From: a bacterium
Lineage (GTDB): Bacteria > CG2-30-53-67 > CG2-30-70-394
Assembly: GCA_024278555.1 (NCBI GenBank)
Contig: JAJRSX010000167.1
Span: 1 to 22,772, forward strand
Length of the DNA: 22,772 nt
Reading direction: 5' to 3'
The position numbers and the translations under genes were made by a program. The notes under the pieces are model-generated. The model saw only the letters and a program-made list of their open reading frames with translations, did not search any database and was not told where the DNA came from. Below, piece after piece: positions 1 to 7,326 of this stretch (the stretch's first letter is position 1; every line of letters starts with the position of its first letter).

Positions 1-129
1 CTTGCAGATCGAGTGGAACCGCTTGACCTGCGCCGGATCGGTGAGCGAGGTGTGGACCGAGGCCGCCGAGGCGAGGCCGCCGACGGCCACCGTCGCGGTG
101 ACGAGGAGGGTTGCGATCAACCTACGCAC
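1..129 (-). CDS. CcmH-like cytochrome c biogenesis protein, N-terminal part
   Basis: Partial gene: 43 codons are visible and it runs off the window's left edge. It starts at a GTG (129-127) that overlaps the end of ccmF by 8 bases, with a GGAGG-type ribosome binding site inside the ccmF 3' end. The product begins with a typical signal peptide or membrane anchor (MRRLIATLLV followed by an Ala/Gly/Val-rich core ending in SAAS). It then reads LTDPAQVKRFHSICK, which resembles the start of CcmH/CycL apocytochrome thiol oxidoreductases, where a 'DPaq...' stretch precedes a Cys-containing motif. The redox motif itself lies outside the window, so only the first Cys is seen. Overlap with ccmF and the ccmE-ccmF order support a cytochrome c maturation role. 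A CcmG-like or unrelated secreted protein is possible. Confidence 0.5.
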   Translation of the reverse strand, partial: MRRLIATLLVTATVAVGGLASAASVHTSLTDPAQVKRFHSICK

Positions 130-2137
130 GGCTCGCCTCCCCGGCCATCATCCGCTCCATCCGCCGTCGCCGGGCACGGTCCGGCAGCATCGCCACCAGG
201 GTCCCGATGCAGACCAAGAGGCCGCCGCCCCAGACAAAGTTCACCAATGGATTGAGCCATACCTGGATGATCCCCTTGCGCCCGTCGGTGGTGGGCGAGG
301 CGAACACGGTATAGAGGTCTTCGGTGAGGGTCGAGTGGATCGATACCTCGGTGGTCGGCTGCTGGGTCGCCTGGTAGACGCGCCGCTCCGGCCCCAGGTA
401 GCCGAGGTCCTCGCCGTCCTTGGAGATCGCCAGGTAGGCGCGGATCGCCCGGTAGTTGGGGGCGTTGTGCTCCTCCATGCGCACCATCTGGATGGTGTAG
501 TGGCCCACCTGTGCGCTCTCCCCGGGGCCGAGCTCGAACTGCCCCTCCTGGGTGAACGCCTTACCGGTGAGGCCGATAAAGAGGACGACAATCCCGAGGT
601 GGATGATGTAGCCACCGTACCGTCGCTTGTTCTTCAAGGTGAGGCGGAGCAGGGCCACCGGCCAGCTCTCGCCGGTGTTCCGTGCCCGCGCCGCGGTGCC
701 GCGGGCGAACTCCATCACGGTGATGGTGGTGACGAATGCAGCCAGGGCGAAGGAGACCAGGGAGTACGGGTGCTTGACCCCGACCACGAAGACGACGACC
801 GCCGCCGTCACCGCCGCCACGATGATCGGCAGGGTGAGGTTGCGGCGCAGCCCCTTGCCGGAGCTCTTGCGCCACGCCAGGACCGGGCCGACCCCGGTAA
901 GGAGCAGCAGGGCGAGGCCGAGGGGGACGTTGATCCGGTTAAAAAACGGCGGCCCGACGGTGATCTTCACCCCCTGCACCGCCTCCGACAGGATCGGGAA
1001 GAGGGTCCCCCAGAGGATCGAGAAGGCGGCGCCCAACAGCAGCAGGTTGTTGAACAGGAAGCCCGCCTCCCGCGACACCATCGACTCGATCTCGTTCTGC
1101 GCCTTGAGCTGCGGTAGACGGAGGAAGAGGAGGATCAGGGAGAAGCAGACCATCACGATGAGGAAGCCGAGGAACCAGCCGCCGATGGACGACGCGGCAA
1201 AGGCGTGGACCGAGGAGACCACTCCCGAGCGGGTGAGGAAGGTGCCGAGGATCGACAGGGAGAAGGTGAGGATGATGAGAACCATGTTCCACACCTTCAG
1301 CATCCCCCGCTTCTCCTGGATCATCACCGAGTGGAGGAAGGCGGTGCCGGTGAGCCACGGCATGAACGAGGCGTTCTCCACCGGATCCCACGCCCAGTAG
1401 CCGCCCCAGCCGAGCTCCTGGTAGGCCCAGTTGCCGCCCAGGAGGATGCCGGTGCCGAGGAAAAACCACGGGATGATCGTCCAACGACGGGTGAGGGTGA
1501 TCCACTTGTTGCCCAGCTCGCCGGTAATCAGGGCCGCCATGGCGAAGGCGTAGGGGACGACGAAGCCGACGTAACCGACGAACAGGGTCGGCGGGTGGAT
1601 GACCATTGCCGGGTGCTGCAACAGGGGGTTGAGCCCCTTGCCGTCCTGCGCCGCCCACGGCGCCATGGAGCCGTCGGCGAAGTGGGCCACCAGCTCGTCG
1701 AAGGGGTTGGTGACAAAGAGGTTGAGGACGATGAAGAAGAGCGACGTGGTCGACAGGATCGCCACCACATACGGCATCAGGCCGCGGTTCTTGTGGCGGT
1801 TCTGGAGGATCACCAGGGCGGTGAAGACCGCGATCAGGCTCGACCACAACAGCAACGACCCCGCCTGCCCCGCCCACAGGGCGGCAAACTTGAAGAACAG
1901 CGGCAGGTCGCGGTTGGTGTAGCTGGCCACGTACTCGATGTGGAAGTCGCTCCTGACCAGAAGGACATCGAGACAGACCATCACCGTGAGCATTGACACC
2001 GCCACCACCAGGGCGGCGTTCTCGCCGCTGCGGATCAGGGGCTCCCGTCCGGTGCGTGCCCCCCACACCGAGGCGACCACCGCGTAGATGGCGAGGCAGA
2101 AGGCGATGATCAGGGCAAAGTTGCCGAGGTCGGCCAT
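122..2137 (-). CDS. ccmF: Cytochrome c-type biogenesis protein CcmF (haem lyase)
   Basis: Membrane haem lyase of cytochrome c maturation System I. It takes haem from holo-CcmE and, with CcmH, attaches it to CxxCH motifs of apocytochromes at the periplasmic face. The 671-residue product is the usual CcmF length and is rich in transmembrane helices. The diagnostic tryptophan-rich WWD signature is at residues 243-262 (GWGGYWAWDPVENASF). It is preceded by the conserved QHPAMVIHPPTLF segment (about 174-186), whose two histidines fit haem ligands known from the family. A large soluble segment follows near the C terminus (about 530-620). The start ATG lies 48 bases after ccmE and the end overlaps the CcmH-like gene, so this is one operon. 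NrfE, the nitrite-reductase paralogue, is the alternative, but ccmE upstream favours CcmF. Confidence 0.95.
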   Translation of the reverse strand: MADLGNFALIIAFCLAIYAVVASVWGARTGREPLIRSGENAALVVAVSMLTVMVCLDVLLVRSDFHIEYVASYTNRDLPLFFKFAALWAGQAGSLLLWSSLIAVFTALVILQNRHKNRGLMPYVVAILSTTSLFFIVLNLFVTNPFDELVAHFADGSMAPWAAQDGKGLNPLLQHPAMVIHPPTLFVGYVGFVVPYAFAMAALITGELGNKWITLTRRWTIIPWFFLGTGILLGGNWAYQELGWGGYWAWDPVENASFMPWLTGTAFLHSVMIQEKRGMLKVWNMVLIILTFSLSILGTFLTRSGVVSSVHAFAASSIGGWFLGFLIVMVCFSLILLFLRLPQLKAQNEIESMVSREAGFLFNNLLLLGAAFSILWGTLFPILSEAVQGVKITVGPPFFNRINVPLGLALLLLTGVGPVLAWRKSSGKGLRRNLTLPIIVAAVTAAVVVFVVGVKHPYSLVSFALAAFVTTITVMEFARGTAARARNTGESWPVALLRLTLKNKRRYGGYIIHLGIVVLFIGLTGKAFTQEGQFELGPGESAQVGHYTIQMVRMEEHNAPNYRAIRAYLAISKDGEDLGYLGPERRVYQATQQPTTEVSIHSTLTEDLYTVFASPTTDGRKGIIQVWLNPLVNFVWGGGLLVCIGTLVAMLPDRARRRRMERMMAGEASRA

Positions 2138-2185
2138 GGCTGAAGATTCCGTCGGAGAGGGGTGGAGGGAGAGATCGGGCCGGCG

Positions 2186-2665
2186 CTACATTGCCCCGTC
2201 GGGGTGGCCGCTCGGGGCCGACTCCCCGCGCTCGATCGCCTTGCGCATCGCCTCGGGCATGTCGCCGCCCGGATACCCGGTTGACTCGTACTTGGAGGCG
2301 CACTTCGCCTGGATCTGCTTTGCCTCGAAGACCCCGTCGTCGCGCAGGCGGCCGTCCGCCACCACCTTCGCCCCCTCCTTGAAGGTATCGGGGAGGACCG
2401 CCTTGCCGATATAGGCGACCTTGCGGGTCGCCCCCTCCAGCTCCAGCTCAAAGGTGGTCAGGTGGGGGGTGCGGACGAGGGTGCCCACCTTCACATCGCC
2501 GGCCACCTTGATCCGCTTGCCGTGGGCCTCCTTGCCCATGGCGGCGAGCTCCGGGACGGTCTTGAAGTACGCCTTGCTCTCATCAAAGCCGGTGGCCGCG
2601 AGCCACACCACCGCGCCCACCACAATGGAGATTCCTACCAACATCTTGACTTGCGTCGGTCGCAC
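2186..2665 (-). CDS. ccmE: Cytochrome c maturation haem chaperone CcmE, cysteine (CxxxY) type
   Basis: Periplasmic haem chaperone anchored by one N-terminal helix (residues about 8-25), followed by the OB-fold CcmE domain. Family landmarks are the GDVKVGTL segment (about 56-63) and AYIGKAVLPDTFKEG (about 84-98). In classical CcmE the haem is held covalently by a histidine in an HxxxY motif. Here the equivalent segment reads AKCASKYES, with Cys122 in place of His and Tyr126 conserved, giving CxxxY. That variant is known from archaea and Desulfovibrio ('System I*'). The 159-residue length is normal and the C-terminal tail is polar. The GTG start at 2665 has GGAG 7 bases upstream; an ATG seven codons later would shorten the cytoplasmic end only. 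It is the first visible gene of the ccmE-ccmF-ccmH-like operon; ccmABCD are not adjacent. Confidence 0.92.
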   Translation of the reverse strand: MRPTQVKMLVGISIVVGAVVWLAATGFDESKAYFKTVPELAAMGKEAHGKRIKVAGDVKVGTLVRTPHLTTFELELEGATRKVAYIGKAVLPDTFKEGAKVVADGRLRDDGVFEAKQIQAKCASKYESTGYPGGDMPEAMRKAIERGESAPSGHPDGAM

Positions 2666-2784
2666 GGCTGAGCTCCGATCTCGACGGGGTGTTCAGGGCA
2701 GACAAAAAAATGGGGCGGGCCGTAGGACCCCCCTTATCGCCAACTGCGCGTTTCGATTCAGTGGTCTCTCTGATCGCCACCCCC

Positions 2785-2930
2785 TCCATGGGATGTCCCG
2801 CAGGGGGCCGGGTTGGGATGGGCCGTCTCCCGGGGAGGGGACGGGAGGGCGGCCTGCCAGGAGGAGGGAGCAGGCCAGCCTTAGGCGCGCACCCCGAACC
2901 GGTTCAGGCCCCCCTTGGGACATCCGTTTG
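2785..2930 (+). ncRNA. ssrS: Structured RNA candidate, best guess 6S RNA
   Basis: A protein-free stretch whose two ends pair: GGATGTCCC at 2791-2799 with GGGACATCC at 2917-2925, continuing as AGGGGGCC (2802-2809) with GGCCCCCC (2907-2914). Inside lie two G/C hairpins: 2821-2832 with 2842-2854, and GGCCTGC 2851-2857 with GCAGGCC 2870-2876. These overlap slightly, so they are probably alternatives or parts of one arm. The layout (closing stem, open middle, terminal arm) and several strings resemble proteobacterial 6S RNA, which binds RNA polymerase holoenzyme: GATGTCCCGCA...GGGCC at the 5' side, then AGCCTTA, then ACCCCGAACCGGTTCAGG at the 3' side. The classical 5'-bubble CCCTGA string is not evident and no clear promoter is seen. 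A long leader of the minus-strand ccmE transcript is the alternative. Confidence 0.5.
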
Positions 2931-3002
2931 GAGGAAGTGACGGGGTGCACTTTACCACCGGCTCGGTGAGAGAAAGATGAAAACCAGATTAAAAAACTCT
3001 CA

Positions 3003-3158
3003 TGGGGCTCGCTGCGCCCGCGAGGGTGAGGGGTGAGGGGGTGGTCGGCCGCTATCGCGGCCAGCAAATCGTTCTGCATTAGCTTCCATCGTCATGTTCA
3101 TCAGCCCGAAGGACTGTCCTTCTCCCACCCCTCCCCCTGCGAGCGCAGCGAGCCCCCT
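3003..3158. repeat. Family A hairpin repeat, copy 1
   Basis: The outer arms are inverted: GGCTCGCTGCGC near 3006 pairs with GCGCAGCGAGCC near 3142-3154, continuing inward as a G-rich strand (GAGGGTGAGGGGTGAGGGGG) against CCCACCCCTCCCCC. They enclose a 73-base core at 3047-3119 with its own hairpin GGCCGC/GCGGCC and the string CATGTTCATC. The same core occurs at 15453-15526 with different arms. It sits immediately after the stop of the minus-strand membrane protein gene and probably ends or borders that transcript. It is either a small non-autonomous mobile element or a structured RNA terminator. Confidence 0.7.
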
Positions 3159-3876
3159 ACCGGCGGCGGCTGCGGTAGCGGAAGATGCGGCCGCGAGGAC
3201 CGGTGGCGGCGAGCTCGGCGAAGAGCAGGCCGCGGAAGAGCATCACCCCGTAGAGCACCAGGCCGCTCGCCACCATCCGCAGGGGCCCCAGGAGGAGGGG
3301 CGGCAGGGGCAGGCGTCCCACCGCCACCACCACCGCGTAAGCCACCGCGGTGGCGGCAATCGTCGGTGGGAACCACTCGATCCAGTTGGCGGCGATGAAC
3401 CGGTACCCCTCGCTGAACAGGCGCAGGCCGGTGTGCGGCGACTGGTAGACCATCTCCGGCACCGCGTTGCCGGCCACGAAGACCACCACCTCGAAGGCGA
3501 GCCACACCAGCAGGGGGTTGGGCTGCGCCGCGGCGAGCAGGCGCACCGCGGTGGAGGCGATCCAGAGGACGAAGCCGATATTCACCACCTCCCCCAGATA
3601 GGCGGTGAAGCCCCGCTGGAAGTCGTACAGGTTGGCGCGGCCGATCCGCTGCACCTGCTCCACCAGAAAGAGGAAGGAGGAGGCGCAGGCGCACGCCGCC
3701 AGGGTCACCAGGAGACCGCCGACCATCCCCAGGGGGGCGGCGACCATCCGCACCACCGCCATGGCCACGGCGTAGGCCACCACCGCCCCGGCGAGGTGGA
3801 GGTTGTGGCTCAGTAAGGCGCCGGTCCGCTGGGCACAGCGGCGATAGATCCACAAGGTGGCGAGGAGGCGTTCCAT
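3157..3876 (-). CDS. Integral membrane protein of unknown function
   Basis: I do not recognise this family. The 239-residue product is strongly hydrophobic, with about five or six predicted membrane helices (roughly residues 25-45, 48-75, 95-115, 122-140, 175-195 and 200-222) and an Arg-rich C terminus (RGRIFRYRSRRR). The N terminus (MERLLATLWIYRRCAQRT) is positively charged and cytoplasmic-like. There is no signal peptide cleavage site and no catalytic or transport signature. The ATG at 3876 has no good ribosome binding site, so the start is moderately uncertain. The upstream gene on the same strand is a sensor kinase 185 bases away, with an inverted repeat between them, so co-transcription is doubtful. 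Its 3' end abuts the family A repeat. Confidence 0.75.
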   Translation of the reverse strand: MERLLATLWIYRRCAQRTGALLSHNLHLAGAVVAYAVAMAVVRMVAAPLGMVGGLLVTLAACACASSFLFLVEQVQRIGRANLYDFQRGFTAYLGEVVNIGFVLWIASTAVRLLAAAQPNPLLVWLAFEVVVFVAGNAVPEMVYQSPHTGLRLFSEGYRFIAANWIEWFPPTIAATAVAYAVVVAVGRLPLPPLLLGPLRMVASGLVLYGVMLFRGLLFAELAATGPRGRIFRYRSRRR

Positions 3877-3948
3877 TGGGACAGGAGGCGGAGAGGTTCA
3901 GCAGAAATCATGACTGTCGAGAGGTCCGATGTTTTCGAGGCCTCGCGC

Positions 3949-4044
3949 GGCAGGGGACACGAAAGCACGAAAATGTGAAAACACGAAAACCTTCAATTTG
4001 GTTGTTTTTCGTGCTTTCCCCCTTTCGTGGTTTCGTGTTCCTGC
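3949..4044. repeat. Family B inverted repeat (CACGAAA type), copy 1
   Basis: Two arms of about 40 bases, built from CACGAAA words, face each other around a short spacer (CTTCAATTTGG). The left arm begins GCAGGGGACACGAAAGCACG and the right arm ends TTTCGTGGTTTCGTGTTCC. The element is much more A/T-rich than its surroundings, and a second copy with the same outer words lies at 8615-8704. It fills most of the gap between the histidine kinase and membrane protein genes. As RNA it would form a long hairpin, so it may act as a terminator. Confidence 0.75.
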
Positions 4045-4061
4045 GGTGTGACGGAGGGCGG

Positions 4062-5444
4062 TCAGACGGGAAGGTGTACCACGAACCGGGCACCGCCGGA
4101 GTCGGCGGCCTCCACCCACACCTCGCCGCCGTGGGCGCGGGCGATCTCGCGGCTGATCGCCAGGCCGAGACCGCTGCCGCCGTGGGCGCGGTTGCGGGCG
4201 TCGTCGCCGCGGAAGAAGCGGCGGAAGACCGCCTCCCGCTCCGCCTCCGGGACCCCCGGGCCGTCGTCCTCCACGGCGATGACCACCCCCCCCTCTTGTC
4301 GCGTTACCAGCCGCACCCTCCCCCCCTCGGGGGTGAAGCGGCAGGCGTTGGCGAGGAGGTTGTCGAGGAGCTGCTGCATGCGGGCGGTGTCGATGGACAC
4401 GGTGGTGCCGCTCGTCGCGTCGATCTCCAGGCGACCGCCCACCGCCTCCACCGCCCGCTGGTGGCGCCGGGCCACCCGGGCGGCCCACCCGTCCACCTCC
4501 ACCTCCACCCGCTGGAGCTCCAGGCCGGCGGCGTCGGCGCGGGCGAGCCACAGGAGCTGCTGCGCCAACCGCTCCAGATGGTCCACCTCTCCGGTGAGGG
4601 TCTCCAGACAGGCGCGGTACTCCTCCGCCGGCCGCTCGCGCCGGAGGGTCACCTCCAGGTTGCCCCGGAGGATGGTGAGCGGCGTGCGGATCTCGTGGGA
4701 GGCGTCGGAGAGGAAGCGGCGCTGGAGCTCCAGGCTATGGGCGAGGCGGTCGAGCATCCGGTTGAGGGACACGGTGAGAGAGGCGAGCTCGTCGTGGCCG
4801 GCGAGGCTCGGCATCCGCACCGACAGGTTGTGCTCGCCGATCTGGCGGGCGGTGAGGGCGATCTCCTCCACCGGCGCCACCACCGAGCGGGCCAACAGCC
4901 AGCCAAGGAGCCCGGCGACCAGCGCCGACACCAGCCCGGCCCACAGGGAGAGCTGGAAGATGCGCGGCAACAGTGAGGTCACCGGCGCCATCGGCCCACC
5001 CACCACGATCGCCCCCTCCAGCCCCATGGGTCCGGGCAGGGGGTAGACCACGAAGCGGAACAGCTCGCCGCCGAAGCGGGCGGTGTGCAGGTCCGGGTGG
5101 TGCTGGGCGACGAAGTCGAGGGTGGTGGCGAAGGCGGGCAGGGGCGCGGCCGGGTGGGGGCCGGCGCGATCGATCACCCTGCCGGCGTCATCCACCACCG
5201 CGATCACCCGACCCGGGTGGTGGTGGACGCGGGTCGGCAGGGCGATCGGCTCGTGCAGGCGGCCCGACGCCGGCACCGCCACCCCCGGCGGCAACTGCGC
5301 CCGGGCGATCGCCACCAGCTCCCCGTCGAGGCGGCCGCGCAGCCGCTTGGAGAGCGACAGCGACACGATGCCGCCGAACAGGGCGACGATCACCAGGTTC
5401 ACCGCCACGAAGGCGGCGATGATGCGGGTACGAAACGAGTGCAA
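4062..5444 (-). CDS. Sensor histidine kinase (HAMP, HisKA, HATPase_c)
   Basis: Inner-membrane two-component sensor that would autophosphorylate on His and pass phosphate to a response regulator. Counting from the chosen start there are a first membrane helix (about 8-30), a periplasmic domain (about 31-162, with a HHHPGR patch), a second helix (about 163-185) and a HAMP linker. The HisKA box is SDASHEIRTPLTIL with His250. The ATPase domain has an N box (DNLLANACRFT, about 361-371), G1 (EDDGPGVP), an F box (FRRFFRGDDA) and G2 (GGSGLGLA), so all catalytic motifs are intact. I chose the TTG at 5444, which has GGAG 7 bases upstream and leads directly into MHSFRTRIIAAF. An ATG at 5519 in the same frame would add a 25-residue Arg/Pro-rich tail. 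No response regulator lies beside it, so it is an orphan here. Confidence 0.9.
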   Translation of the reverse strand: MHSFRTRIIAAFVAVNLVIVALFGGIVSLSLSKRLRGRLDGELVAIARAQLPPGVAVPASGRLHEPIALPTRVHHHPGRVIAVVDDAGRVIDRAGPHPAAPLPAFATTLDFVAQHHPDLHTARFGGELFRFVVYPLPGPMGLEGAIVVGGPMAPVTSLLPRIFQLSLWAGLVSALVAGLLGWLLARSVVAPVEEIALTARQIGEHNLSVRMPSLAGHDELASLTVSLNRMLDRLAHSLELQRRFLSDASHEIRTPLTILRGNLEVTLRRERPAEEYRACLETLTGEVDHLERLAQQLLWLARADAAGLELQRVEVEVDGWAARVARRHQRAVEAVGGRLEIDATSGTTVSIDTARMQQLLDNLLANACRFTPEGGRVRLVTRQEGGVVIAVEDDGPGVPEAEREAVFRRFFRGDDARNRAHGGSGLGLAISREIARAHGGEVWVEAADSGGARFVVHLPV

Positions 5445-5565
5445 TCCAAAACTCCGGGGAGGGAGGCGAGGGGGAGGAGCGCGTCGAGGAATCTTGCCTT
5501 CATCATGGCGCCTCCCCATTCTTTCACCAACGCATCCCCCTGGTCCCCCACCCCGGAGTTTCGAC

Positions 5566-5970
5566 ATGGCCGACATCGCCGACTACGGCATCCGCACCAC
5601 CCTCAAGAGCACCTTTGAAGAGACCGTCCCGAAGGTCCTCGACGCCCTCAAAGAGGAGGGTTTCGGTGTCCTCACCGAGATCGACGTCGCCAAGACCCTG
5701 AAGGCGAAGCTCGACGTCGACATGGGCCGCTACACCATCCTCGGCGCCTGCAACCCGAAGATCGCCCACGCCTCCATCCAGGCAGAGCGCGAGCTGGGGC
5801 TCCTCCTGCCGTGCAACGTCATCGTCTACGAGGACGAGGCGACCGGCGACACGGTGGTCTCGGCGGTCGACCCGGCGCGGATGCTCTCCATCGTCGACAA
5901 CCCGGAGCTTGCCGCCAACGCCACGACAGTCAAGCAGATGCTCCAGCAGGCGATCGACCGCCTCGGGTGA
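5566..5970 (+). CDS. DUF302 family protein
   Basis: Small soluble protein of 134 residues matching the DUF302 fold throughout. It has the N-terminal FEETVPKVLDALKEEGFGVLTEIDV (two helices and a strand), then GACNPKIAHASIQAERELGLLLPCNVIVYED, which carries the family's conserved NP..A..A......G.LLPCN pattern. It ends with a helix (MLQQAIDRLG). DUF302 proteins are common in sulfur- and metal-associated gene sets, but no reaction is established. Cys in GACNPK and LLPCN could bind a metal or act in redox, as an inference. The ATG at 5566 has GGAG 8 bases upstream. It is divergent from the kinase gene, with a shared 121-base promoter region. Confidence 0.88.
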   Translation: MADIADYGIRTTLKSTFEETVPKVLDALKEEGFGVLTEIDVAKTLKAKLDVDMGRYTILGACNPKIAHASIQAERELGLLLPCNVIVYEDEATGDTVVSAVDPARMLSIVDNPELAANATTVKQMLQQAIDRLG

Positions 5971-6025
5971 CCGGCGTCCCAGTGGACCCCGCTCCCCTGG
6001 GGATAGAGAGCGATGGCTCTGCTTT

Positions 6026-6070
6026 TGTAGCATGAAAATTCGGATGACATCTCCGAGTTTTCATGCTACA
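6026..6070. promoter_or_regulatory. 45-bp inverted repeat upstream of the ATPase gene, candidate operator
   Basis: TGTAGCATGAAAATTCGGA and TCCGAGTTTTCATGCTACA form 19-base arms with one mismatch around a 7-base centre (TGACATC). The right arm ends 8 bases before the GTG start of the DUF4143-type ATPase gene. It is far more A/T-rich than the surrounding DNA. The position fits autoregulation or a transcriptional hairpin; a transposon footprint is the alternative. Confidence 0.6.
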
Positions 6071-6078
6071 TTTCCGAG

Positions 6079-7251
6079 GTGATCGATCGTCCCACCTACA
6101 TGAGCCGCCTCGACCAGGCGGTGCGGCGTTCTCCCGTGACCGCCCTCCTCGGTCCACGCCAGTGCGGGAAGACGACCCTCGCGCGCCTCTTTGCCGACGG
6201 CCGCGGGGCGGCCTACTTCGATCTGGAGGCGCAATCCGATCGCAACCGCCTCCAGAACCCCGAGCTCGTCCTCGCCTCCCGGCAAGGGCTGGTGGTCCTC
6301 GACGAGGTCCAGGCGATGCCCGAGCTGTTCAACGTCTTGCGGGTCCAGGTGGACCGTCCCGAGAACGAGGCCCGTTTTCTCATCCTCGGGAGCGCCTCGC
6401 CGGAGATCGTCCGCGGGGTCTCCGAGAGCCTCGCCGGCCGGGTGGAGTTCGTCGAGCTGTCCGGCTTCGACCTCATCGAGACGGGTACCGACCGGTGGGA
6501 GCGGCTCTGGCTGCGCGGCGGCTTTCCGCGCGCCTTTCTCGCCGCCTCCGAGGAGGACAGCGTGGCGTGGCGGGAGGGATTCCTGCGCACCTTTCTGGAG
6601 CGCGACATCCCCCAGCTCGGCATTACCATCCCGGCGCCGGCGATGCGTCGCTTCTGGACCATGCTCGGCCACCTCCACGGCCAGACCTGGAACGCCTCCG
6701 CCCTCGGGCGGGCGATGGGGCTCTCGGACAAGACGGTCCGTGGCTACCTCGACATCCTCACCGGCACCTTCATGGTCCGTCAGCTCCAGCCGTGGCACGA
6801 GAATCTCCGCAAACGCCAGGTCAAGGCGCCGAAGGTCTACCTTCGTGACTCCGGTCTCCTCCACACCCTCCTCGGCCTGCCCGACCGCGACGTCCTCTGG
6901 GGCCACCCGTCGGTGGGGGCGTCGTGGGAGGGGTTTGCCATCGAGCAGGTGCTCACCGCCCTCCCCGCCGCCGAACCCTATTTCTTGGCGACCCACGGTG
7001 GCGCCGAGCTCGACCTACTACTCTTCCACCGTGGGGGGCGGTACGGCGTGGAGGTGAAGTTCAACGAGGCCCCCAAGGTAACCCGCTCCATGCGTACCGC
7101 CTTCGTCGACCTCCACCTCGATCACCTCTGGGTGATCTACCCGGGCGACCACACCTATGCCGTGGAGGAGGGGATCACCTGCCTCCCCCTGAAGCGCGGT
7201 GTTCCCCTCCCCATCGCCCCCGCACCCAGCGAGGAGGGGGACGGGACGTAG
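6079..7251 (+). CDS. AAA-type ATPase with C-terminal DUF4143 domain
   Basis: Single-protein P-loop ATPase of the AAA_14/DUF4143 class. The N-terminal ATPase has Walker A GPRQCGKTT (25-33) and Walker B LVVLDEVQ (71-78), then a sensor-like LILGSAS. A middle winged-helix-like region carries LGRAMGLSDKTVRGYLDIL. The C-terminal region ends in GAELDLLLFHRGGRYGVEVKF, a D...EVK arrangement typical of the nuclease-like fold in this family. At 390 residues the length is normal and all motifs are intact. These ATPases are widespread in accessory DNA; some are proposed to act in defence or toxin-antitoxin-like roles, but no general function is established. The GTG start at 6079 follows a weak GAGG and lies directly after a 45-bp inverted repeat. 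It is a solitary gene. Confidence 0.88.
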   Translation: MIDRPTYMSRLDQAVRRSPVTALLGPRQCGKTTLARLFADGRGAAYFDLEAQSDRNRLQNPELVLASRQGLVVLDEVQAMPELFNVLRVQVDRPENEARFLILGSASPEIVRGVSESLAGRVEFVELSGFDLIETGTDRWERLWLRGGFPRAFLAASEEDSVAWREGFLRTFLERDIPQLGITIPAPAMRRFWTMLGHLHGQTWNASALGRAMGLSDKTVRGYLDILTGTFMVRQLQPWHENLRKRQVKAPKVYLRDSGLLHTLLGLPDRDVLWGHPSVGASWEGFAIEQVLTALPAAEPYFLATHGGAELDLLLFHRGGRYGVEVKFNEAPKVTRSMRTAFVDLHLDHLWVIYPGDHTYAVEEGITCLPLKRGVPLPIAPAPSEEGDGT

Positions 7252-7294
7252 GCCTCGCGTCTCGCTCGGTGCGCCACCACCTCGCCCCTGCGGC

Positions 7295-7300
7295 TATCCT
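7295..7300 (+). promoter_or_regulatory. Possible -10 element before hypA
   Basis: TATCCT lies 27 bases before the hypA ATG. The same hexamer occurs ahead of the ferredoxin and ketosynthase genes. No clear -35 hexamer is seen at the standard distance, so this is weak evidence. Confidence 0.25.
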
Positions 7301-7326
7301 CGTTGGACGGTGACCGTGGAGCAGCG

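Noticed and set aside
2850-2880. Small SRP (4.5S) RNA, suggested by GGAGGAGGGAGCAGG
   Set aside because: The conserved CAGG...GGAA...AGCAG internal-loop arrangement is not formed, while the 3' strings fit 6S RNA better.
2693-3079. A 128-codon minus-strand frame upstream of ccmE
   Set aside because: It crosses the structured RNA candidate and repeat, has a Pro/Arg/Ser-rich sequence without domain features, and lacks a ribosome binding site.
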